Source: Pseudomonadaceae bacterium
GTDB lineage: Bacteria > Pseudomonadota > Gammaproteobacteria > Pseudomonadales > Azotimanducaceae
NCBI GenBank assembly: GCA_024743435.1
Contig: JANSWO010000001.1
Location: forward strand, 124,001 to 188,000
Length of the DNA: 64,000 nt
Reading direction: 5' to 3'
This document shows, in pieces, positions 57,930-64,000 of the stretch (position 1 is its first letter; each line of letters begins with the position of its first letter). The notes beneath the pieces were generated by a model, which was not told where the DNA came from, ran no database searches, and saw only the letters and a program-made list of their open reading frames with translations. The position numbers were made by a program, and so were the translations under genes.

Positions 57930-58649
57930 ATGTCTAAGCCTTGGATTATTGCCTGTGCGCTTTTGCTGGTATCACCGTTTGCGTGTGTGGCTGCGGTTGG
58001 GGATGACGCAGCTCCCTGGGAGCTCAAGCGCGACAAAGACGGCATTACTGTTTATACCCGTCCGGTAGAGGGCTCAAACTATCGCGCAGTGCAGGCTGTG
58101 ATGACGGTTGCGGCCACACCTTCGGCCGCTGTTGCGCTGATTTTCGATACGGACGCATGTCCGCAGTGGGCCGATCTTTGCAAGGAAAGCCGTGTATTCG
58201 AAGCGGTCTCCGAGACTGAGATGTTTGTCTACACGCTCAATGACATTCCCTGGCCGGTGTCGGACCGAGACGCGACTACACATGTTGTTTGGGAGCACAG
58301 CGAGAGCGATGGCACGGTGACAATGACCGCCACTGTCGTGAGTGACAAACTGCCAAAAACGGGTCGCACCGTTCGGCTATCGGAAGGCACGACAAATTGG
58401 ATCTTTCGGCCGTTGCCTGATGGTCAGTTGGAAATTACCTCGCGCGCTCACATAGAGCCTGGCGGCGCGATCCCAGGCTGGTTGTCGAACCGGCTGCTCG
58501 TAGACTCTCCGTTCACGACGATGCAGGGCATGCGGGAGCTGTTGCTCAGCGGTCGATATGACGATGTCGAGATAGCCTTTCTCGATGGTCATCAGGATCG
58601 CGCGGAGGTCGAGGCCGTTGACCTAAGCGAGCACGCGACAGACGAATAA
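57930..58649 (+). CDS. Exported START-domain protein
   Basis: A 239-residue protein with a signal peptide (IIACALLLVSPFACVAA) and a START lipid-binding domain: WELKRDKDGITVYTRPVEGS, DTDACPQWADLCKESRVFEA, DIPWPVSDRDATTHVVW and a C-terminal helix. START proteins bind lipids or hydrophobic molecules; the signal places it in the periplasm. ATG 57930 gives the signal peptide. Its 3' end overlaps the convergent methyltransferase gene by 27 bp. Confidence 0.88.
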   Translation: MSKPWIIACALLLVSPFACVAAVGDDAAPWELKRDKDGITVYTRPVEGSNYRAVQAVMTVAATPSAAVALIFDTDACPQWADLCKESRVFEAVSETEMFVYTLNDIPWPVSDRDATTHVVWEHSESDGTVTMTATVVSDKLPKTGRTVRLSEGTTNWIFRPLPDGQLEITSRAHIEPGGAIPGWLSNRLLVDSPFTTMQGMRELLLSGRYDDVEIAFLDGHQDRAEVEAVDLSEHATDE

Positions 58650-59366
58650 CGACCAGCCGAGAGACTCGCGATCTGAATGGATGTGGTCGCGTTTAAATGG
58701 CTCGATCAGCGCTTCGAATTCGTTTCGCTCCGGATGGTCCGGGTTGTTCTGCAACCAGGCGTCCGCCGCATGCCAGTGCAGGCTTTCGTAACGGTCCCAG
58801 TCGTCCAGTGACGAATCGATGAGGCCCACCAGGCGCAGCCCGTTTTCGTCCAACATTTTCGCGGTGTCTTGCAGGCTGCGCACAGCGCCGCCTGAGAAGT
58901 GCTTTGCGCTTTCGGGTGGTACCGGCGTTGCTCGGGCGTAGATGTCACCCACCGCCATCATGCCGCCAATGCGTATCTGGGGCCGCAGCCAGGCGAGCAT
59001 CTCCTCGAACGAGCCAATCGCAAACGATGCGCCGATACACAAACCAAGATCGTAGTGAGCAGGCTTTGGCGAGACCGTCCGAGCGTCGGCCTTTGTGATA
59101 GTCAACGAGCCTTTGCTCGGTTGAGCTGCCGCAAGTGTGTCAGCCTCGTCTGCGAAGCTATCTATGAACTCTATTCCGTCGGCCTGCACGGCGTATCGGC
59201 TGATTAAACGCCGCAACAACCACGCTTTGCCGCAGCCAACATCCAAGATGCGTTGGCCATCTGCCACGTTGCAGTAGCTGATCATCTGATCGAGCTTCGC
59301 CTCGCTCGTCGGATTCTGAAACGTGTGATTGGCTTCGATGATGCTGAAGAAGTCGGTGAGCTTCAT
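58623..59366 (-). CDS. Class I SAM-dependent methyltransferase
   Basis: A 247-residue cytoplasmic methyltransferase. RILDVGCGKAWLLRRLI is motif I, DGIEFIDSF the adenine/ribose site, and DLGLCIGASFAIGSFEEMLAW motif IV region. Substrate unknown. A kinase-like gene lies 18 bp upstream on the same strand, so the two form an operon. Confidence 0.9.
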   Translation of the reverse strand: MKLTDFFSIIEANHTFQNPTSEAKLDQMISYCNVADGQRILDVGCGKAWLLRRLISRYAVQADGIEFIDSFADEADTLAAAQPSKGSLTITKADARTVSPKPAHYDLGLCIGASFAIGSFEEMLAWLRPQIRIGGMMAVGDIYARATPVPPESAKHFSGGAVRSLQDTAKMLDENGLRLVGLIDSSLDDWDRYESLHWHAADAWLQNNPDHPERNEFEALIEPFKRDHIHSDRESLGWSLFVCRVLA

Positions 59367-59384
59367 GAGATTCGGATCCCTGGG

Positions 59385-60278
59385 TTAGTAAGGCTCGCGG
59401 AGTAACTTTCTGACGATGAGTTCGGATTCCTCCGCGACAGTCGGGTTTGATTGCAGGTAGTAGGGCCATGCGATCAAGGCCATGCTGAGCGCCCAACCAC
59501 GTCCACGTTGCCAGCTTGCTTCGTCAGCTTCCAATGCGTGTCGATAGGTTTCCCGGCCGGCGTCGTCGAACACATACCAGGCAGCCAGCAGATCCACTGC
59601 GGGATCGCCGGCGGCCATGAGTCCCCAGTCGATGACAGCGGTCAATCGTTCATCGCGAGTGAGCAGGTTGCCCGAGTGCAGGTCGCCATGGTGCCATTGC
59701 GGCGGCTTTTTCCAGGTTTCCGCGTCAAGCGCTCGCTGCCAGCAATTCAGAACCGGCGCAGGATCGATTAGTTCGAGTGTCGTCAGTTGCTGAACGCTGC
59801 GTCTCACAGCTTCATCCCGCAATAGCAGATCGCAGCCGCGCCCAACGTTAGCCTTTCCCGGGCGCGGTGCTTCATCGGTAGGTAGCTCTCGCAACGCAAG
59901 GACAAATTCGGCCAGCGATTGTGCTGCTTCTGGTTGGTTCGCGGGTGGTGACACTCGAGCGTCGCTCCCGTCGAACCAGTGACAGACGGCGAATGGCCAA
60001 GGAAACCCAAGTTCCGGGTTGCCAACCGCAATCGGTGCGGGCAATTGCAATGCCGATCGGGCACGCAGCTTGTCCGCAAACCATGGTAGCCAGCGAGCTT
60101 CGCGTTGTGCGTGTTTTGCCGCTGCTTCGACAGCGGGTAACCGAATCACCATATCGTCGCCGAGGCGGAGCAGGTGGTTGTCGGTACCGGTCGAGGCTAC
60201 CGCGCGAATGGGTAGCTCGGACCATTGCGGAAACTGGCTCTTGATCAGTTGTGTGGCTAGCGTAACGTTGTCCGTCAT
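59385..60278 (-). CDS. Aminoglycoside phosphotransferase (APH)-family kinase
   Basis: A 297-residue kinase-like protein. It has TGTDNHLLRLGDDMVIRLP (nucleotide Lys), the catalytic HHGDLHSGNLL with its Asp, and AVIDWGLMAAGDPAVDLLA for the metal site. APH-fold enzymes phosphorylate small molecules such as aminoglycosides, choline or homoserine. The substrate here is unknown, and the antibiotic name should not be taken literally. Confidence 0.9.
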   Translation of the reverse strand: MTDNVTLATQLIKSQFPQWSELPIRAVASTGTDNHLLRLGDDMVIRLPAVEAAAKHAQREARWLPWFADKLRARSALQLPAPIAVGNPELGFPWPFAVCHWFDGSDARVSPPANQPEAAQSLAEFVLALRELPTDEAPRPGKANVGRGCDLLLRDEAVRRSVQQLTTLELIDPAPVLNCWQRALDAETWKKPPQWHHGDLHSGNLLTRDERLTAVIDWGLMAAGDPAVDLLAAWYVFDDAGRETYRHALEADEASWQRGRGWALSMALIAWPYYLQSNPTVAEESELIVRKLLREPY

Positions 60279-60417
60279 CTATGTGCCTTGTGTCGACGCG
60301 AGCGTGCTGAGTTCGATGCTTGCCGTTGTTATATAGTCGTTACCAACAGCTGATGCGTGGCATACACTCGCCTTCGCTCCGCCCTTTGCTCTGCATGCCG
60401 TTTGCGTCAGGATCGTT

Positions 60418-61899
60418 TTGGTCGATTCACTATCCACATCAAGCATTGTTCTGGCCACTCTCATTGTCTATAAGCTTTTGCTTGTGGGCATCGGTGTGTG
60501 GGCGTCACGTCGAAACAGCGACGAAACCGACTTCTTCCTGGGTGGCCGTGGGCTCGGGCCGTTTGTTGCGGGTCTGTCCTATGCTGCGAGTACGTCGTCT
60601 GCATGGGTGCTGCTGGGGTTCTCCGGTTTTGTCTACACCATCGGTCTGTCGGCGCTTTGGATGGTGCCGGGGATCTGGGCCGGGTATGCCGTGGTGTGGC
60701 TTTACTTCGGGCCGAAGCTTCGCGACGAATCAGCGCGCCTGAATCAACTTACGCCAACCGATTTCCTGCTCGCGGATGCCAAAGGCCAGATGCGTCGGGT
60801 TGCGGCAACGGTTGCAGCGATTCTGATCCTTCTGTGTTTTGTCTTCTACATTGCCGCTCAGTTTGATGCGGCCGGCAAGGCGCTTTCGGAACACTTTGCT
60901 CTCAGCGTTCCCCAGGCCATTGTTATTGGCGCCGTTATTGTTCTCGTTTACTCGTTGCTGGGTGGTTACTGGGCGGTGTCGGTGACGGATACCCTGCAGG
61001 CAGTGGTCATGCTGGTTATCTCTCTTGGCGTACCTTTCGCCGCAGTCATGGCGGCGGGAGGTCCCAGCCAGATCCTGGAGACGCTGCGGCAGTCGATGTC
61101 GCCGGACTATCTTTCTGTTACTGGTGGCCACGTACCTTTGCTGTTTATCGGCTTTGTGATCGGCACGATCGGCATGTCGCTCGGTGCGTTCGGACAACCG
61201 CAGCTACTGAGTCGGCTGATGGCAGTTCGGGGTGACAAAGAGCGGCGCCAGGGGTTTCTGATTGCCATGACCTGGGGAGTGCTTGTCTACATCGGCATGG
61301 TCATGTTGGCACTGGCTGGGCGTGCACTGACGCCGGATCTGGCGTCAGGAGAAGTGCTGTTTTACACCGCAGCGAGTGACTACTTGCCGCCAGTTCTGGC
61401 TGGCGTTGTCATCGCCGCTACGCTATCGGCTGTCATGTCGACAGTAGATTCGATTCTGCTCGCGGCTTCAGCCGCGGTCGCCCACGACATGGGCGTTAAC
61501 GATCGCTTCCCAGGCAGACAGCTATTTGCCTCACGCCTGGTCATGCTCGCAATCGCAGTCTTCGCCGTGCTGTTAACTCTGGGCCTGCCAGATACCATCT
61601 TCAACCGAGTGCTGTTCGCCTGGTCAGCACTCGGCGCTGCGTTTGGACCCATTGTTGTCTGGCGGGTGCTGGGGAGGCCGGTGTCAGCCGGTGCTGCACT
61701 CGCCTGCATGCTCGCAGGGTTTGTCACGACAGTTGTGTTCTATCTGCTCGGTGCTGCGCCCGTCTCGGATACCCTGATATCCGTCTGGGCGCATTTGCCA
61801 GGAGATCCGTTCGAGCGTGCGTTTCCTTGGCTGCCGGCACTGCTGGCACTGCTGTTGCTTAGCCCCAAAAAACCGTCACCTTTGCTGCGTATGCCCTGA
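60418..61899 (+). CDS. PutP-like sodium:solute symporter
   Basis: A 493-residue transporter of the SSF family with about 13 helices. It has FFLGGRGLGPFVAGLSYAAS, GFSGFVYTIGLSALWMVPG, a PutP-type GFVIGTIGMSLGAFGQPQLLSR, and AATLSAVMSTVDSILLAASA with the Na+-site Ser/Thr. It imports proline or a similar solute with Na+. The TTG start at 60418 is inferred from the family N-terminus. It is not adjacent to putA. Confidence 0.92.
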   Translation: MVDSLSTSSIVLATLIVYKLLLVGIGVWASRRNSDETDFFLGGRGLGPFVAGLSYAASTSSAWVLLGFSGFVYTIGLSALWMVPGIWAGYAVVWLYFGPKLRDESARLNQLTPTDFLLADAKGQMRRVAATVAAILILLCFVFYIAAQFDAAGKALSEHFALSVPQAIVIGAVIVLVYSLLGGYWAVSVTDTLQAVVMLVISLGVPFAAVMAAGGPSQILETLRQSMSPDYLSVTGGHVPLLFIGFVIGTIGMSLGAFGQPQLLSRLMAVRGDKERRQGFLIAMTWGVLVYIGMVMLALAGRALTPDLASGEVLFYTAASDYLPPVLAGVVIAATLSAVMSTVDSILLAASAAVAHDMGVNDRFPGRQLFASRLVMLAIAVFAVLLTLGLPDTIFNRVLFAWSALGAAFGPIVVWRVLGRPVSAGAALACMLAGFVTTVVFYLLGAAPVSDTLISVWAHLPGDPFERAFPWLPALLALLLLSPKKPSPLLRMP

Positions 61900-61999
61900 T
61901 TCGATGGCCTGGTTTCCGGCCGCGATGCCAAGCCGATTTGCCTGGCCGAATGGCTCGGTTTTTCGTAGGCTTTCGCCAACTCCCAACAGGCACATAAGC

Positions 62000-62887
62000 A
62001 TGCTGCTCCGAACGTTTTTCAAGCTTCTAGTTTCCGTATCACTTCTTGCACTCGTCATGGGCTGCAACTCGGCCGACGTCGATGCAGCGCCAGATAAGCA
62101 AGCGATAGATTCGGCACGTCTTACCGGCATTCTCGCTGCCCAGCCTGAAGAAACGCAGGCTCGCTACCAATATCGCAATCCCCAGGCCACTCTCGAGTAC
62201 TTTGGCGTTGAACCCGGCATGACGGTCGTGGAGGCACTTCCCGGTGGCGGCTGGTACAGCAAGGTTCTGCTGCCTTACTTAGGCCAGGACGGTGAGCTGA
62301 TTGGCGTCAACTATCCCCTCGACCTGTGGCCGAATTTCCCGTTTGGCACAGAAGAATTTGTGGCGCGCATGGCGACCTGGTCCACGGACTGGTCGAACGG
62401 CGCGCAGGAGTGGCGTGGCGATGATGGCGCTGAAGTGTCGGCATTCGTTTTCGGTTCGATGCCCGAACAGGCGGCCGGCACAGCGGATGCGGTTCTGTTC
62501 ATCAGAGCGCTTCACAACCTGGCGCGCTTCAGCGACAAGCGAGACTTCCTGGGAGAGGCGCTTGGCACGGCGTACAGTGCGCTTAAGCCTGGCGGCATCG
62601 TGGGAGTTGTTCAGCATCAGGCACCTGAATCCATGACGGATGAATGGGCCAATGGGTCGCGTGGTTACCTGAAGAAATCGTTTGTCATTGCGCAGATGGA
62701 AGCTGCAGGTTTTGAGTATCTTGGCTCGACAAACATCAATGCCAACCCGAAAGACAACCCAGGTGCCGACGATATCGTTTGGCGGCTGCCGCCGTCTCTG
62801 CGCGTTGAAGATGATGCCCAGAAGACAGCTAACCTCGCAATCGGTGAGTCCAACCGGATGACGCTGAAGTTCCGCAAGCCGGTATAG
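62000..62887 (+). CDS. Lipid-anchored SAM-methyltransferase-fold protein
   Basis: A 295-residue protein with a signal peptide and lipobox (LALVMGC, Cys about 22), so it is probably a periplasmic lipoprotein. The mature part resembles class I methyltransferases (LEYFGVEPGMTVVEALPGGG, LGQDGELIGVNY, ADAVLFIRALHNLARFSDKRD). SAM is not expected in the periplasm, so its function is unclear. ATG 62000 gives the signal; a longer frame to 61817 overlaps the symporter end. Confidence 0.85.
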   Translation: MLLRTFFKLLVSVSLLALVMGCNSADVDAAPDKQAIDSARLTGILAAQPEETQARYQYRNPQATLEYFGVEPGMTVVEALPGGGWYSKVLLPYLGQDGELIGVNYPLDLWPNFPFGTEEFVARMATWSTDWSNGAQEWRGDDGAEVSAFVFGSMPEQAAGTADAVLFIRALHNLARFSDKRDFLGEALGTAYSALKPGGIVGVVQHQAPESMTDEWANGSRGYLKKSFVIAQMEAAGFEYLGSTNINANPKDNPGADDIVWRLPPSLRVEDDAQKTANLAIGESNRMTLKFRKPV

Positions 62888-62903
62888 ATCTGGTTGCGCC
62901 CTG

Positions 62904-62930
62904 GCCGAGTACACGGGGTGCTCGGCTTGG
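62904..62930 (+). terminator. Possible terminator after the methyltransferase-like gene
   Basis: GCCGAG at 62904-62909 is complementary to CTCGGC at 62921-62926, followed by TTGGGTTTG. The stem is short and the T-run is interrupted. Confidence 0.35.
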
Positions 62931-63010
62931 GTTTGTAACGCTGATCACGGCAAAAACCGGGTTCGCAGCCTAGCCTTAAGGCCTTATTGGTTAACTGCGT
63001 TGCGTGGCTC

Positions 63011-64000
63011 ATGGCGGAAGCGCTTGCCTCCATAGAAATGTCTGCGAATTGGCTCGGCTCATTACTGGGCCTGTTGGTGCATATCGCAACGATCTGCGCA
63101 ATTCTCGCTTGGCAACTCTATGAATATCGGCGGCTATGGCCGCACTCGACTCTCGGCTGGCTGGCGCTGAAACTGGCGTCACCGGCGCTTGTCGTTGGCT
63201 TTGTCTATCTCGGTCTTGCCGTCTTCGATACAGAAGGCATGGCGGGGTTGGCTGTATTTTACGGCGGCATAGCCATTGGGCTGGTCCTGGTACCTATTCT
63301 TTTGATCGGCTTTGCCAGAGCACTCAGTCTTGACGTCACGGCCAGCGCTATCGCTGTCCTCTCGATGTTTCTATTGCTTAGCGTGTTGTGGTTCTCAGGT
63401 CACGGCCTTGTCAATCAGTGGGCTTCGCTGACCCGGGAGAATAGCGAAGGACATGCGCAGTACCTTGCGCTGAAGATCGCAGCGCGACACGCCGATTCAG
63501 CGGACGGAGTGGTGAGCCTTCGCACAAAGGAGGCTTTCTCGCTTCCGGATCAACGGAGATTGATTCACCTGGCGTTTAACGTTGATCCTGACTATCAGCT
63601 GTATTCGATTGACGTGCGTACACCGAGTGAGCAGTCACCGGATTCGATGCCGACCTGGAGCGGGACGCTCGGAAGTTGCGTAGAGCCTGGCATATTCCAC
63701 ATGGCCAGCGTGCTGGAGCGCGGTGAGAAATTTGATGTTCGCCTGCGCTGGAATCAGGGTGACGCGGCAAGCATGGTCGAGTTTGTCGGGGAGTATGAGT
63801 TCCCGCGCTCTGAGCATGCCGATCTACCGGTGTTTGCTGGCCGCTTGGCAGGCACGCAACTCACGATGCCGATGCCCGTGCTCGCGGGTTGGGTGCATGT
63901 CGACAGCGTTGATCATGAACCCTTCACTGGCGAGGCGTTGTTGCCGGCGCAGACCGAGCGCACGCTTGGTATGCACCCTTCGGGCCGCTGTTTGCCAATG
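63011..64000 (+). CDS. Membrane protein of unknown function, truncated by window end
   Basis: At least 330 residues, open to the right edge. About four transmembrane helices come first (SLLGLLVHIATICAILAWQL, LKLASPALVVGFVYLGLAVF, AVFYGGIAIGLVLVPILLIG, SAIAVLSMFLLLSVLWF). A soluble region of about 180 residues follows (ARHADSADGVVSLRTKEAFS). No family was recognised and the end is unknown. ATG 63011 starts MAEALASIEM. It follows the methyltransferase-like gene by 123 bp. Confidence 0.6.
   Translation, partial: MAEALASIEMSANWLGSLLGLLVHIATICAILAWQLYEYRRLWPHSTLGWLALKLASPALVVGFVYLGLAVFDTEGMAGLAVFYGGIAIGLVLVPILLIGFARALSLDVTASAIAVLSMFLLLSVLWFSGHGLVNQWASLTRENSEGHAQYLALKIAARHADSADGVVSLRTKEAFSLPDQRRLIHLAFNVDPDYQLYSIDVRTPSEQSPDSMPTWSGTLGSCVEPGIFHMASVLERGEKFDVRLRWNQGDAASMVEFVGEYEFPRSEHADLPVFAGRLAGTQLTMPMPVLAGWVHVDSVDHEPFTGEALLPAQTERTLGMHPSGRCLPM

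Noticed and set aside
59385-60278. Aminoglycoside resistance gene
   Set aside because: Only the general APH kinase fold is visible. There is no mobile context or specific subtype match.

Overview
The window is typical bacterial chromosome of moderately high GC, densely packed on both strands, with Shine-Dalgarno starts and frequent GTG/TTG starts. The best fit is a heterotrophic gammaproteobacterium. This rests on the SirB2-type and YrbL-type proteins, the OmpA barrel with thrombospondin type 3 repeats, the DUF2959 lipoprotein, the YeiH/Lrp pair, the mscL/mscS pair and REP-like intergenic palindromes. No rRNA, tRNA, phage, insertion sequence or CRISPR array was recognised. The genus cannot be fixed from the sequence.

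Layout. 1-13 kb: acyl/CoA and small-molecule metabolism (SDR, luciferase-like flavoprotein, crotonase, acyl-CoA dehydrogenase, thiolase), a MATE exporter, an Fpg/Nei glycosylase, a CinA-like/nucleotidyltransferase fusion and a low-complexity helical lipoprotein. 13.2-15.9 kb: a small exported protein followed by an OmpR/EnvZ-type two-component system. 15.9-16.9 kb: about 1 kb without coding capacity, holding a poly-T terminator, a perfect 25-bp-arm hairpin and three tandem copies of a roughly 200-nt structured unit, each ending in a terminator hairpin. 16.9-22.3 kb: mechanosensitive channels (mscL, mscS) and envelope proteins (OmpA-TSP3, DUF2959, AsmA-like). 22.3-39.6 kb: a second catabolic stretch (crotonases, MaoC pair, acyl-CoA dehydrogenase, SDRs, esterases, M20 hydrolase), with a 2/2 globin-GFA pair opposite a LysR regulator, an orphan ClpP paralogue, YeiH/Lrp, a metallopeptidase-like lipoprotein and Bcp. 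39.8-44.2 kb: an HDOD protein coupled to an orphan PilB/GspE ATPase, then a sulfatase. 44.8-50.5 kb: a glycan/LPS-type cluster (YrbL-like kinase, three glycosyltransferases, methyltransferase, ELM1-like protein). 50.6-57.9 kb: a phosphatase-like protein, an area of gene remnants, then a compact CoA-ester operon (CitE-like lyase, acyl-CoA dehydrogenase, CaiB-type CoA transferase, amidase-fold protein). 57.9-64 kb: START-domain protein, methyltransferases, APH-like kinase, PutP-type symporter and a truncated membrane protein.

Together the genes suggest an aerobe that degrades diverse acyl-CoA substrates and exports or detoxifies small molecules. The most distinctive signal is the triplicated structured-RNA-like array at 16121-16885, where stem sequences change between copies but pairing is kept. 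Other points of interest are an amidase-fold protein lacking its nucleophilic serine, SDRs lacking the catalytic tyrosine, the CinA/nucleotidyltransferase fusion, the HDOD-PilB pair, and at least three eroded gene remnants (PNPOx-like, MDR-like, RedY-like).
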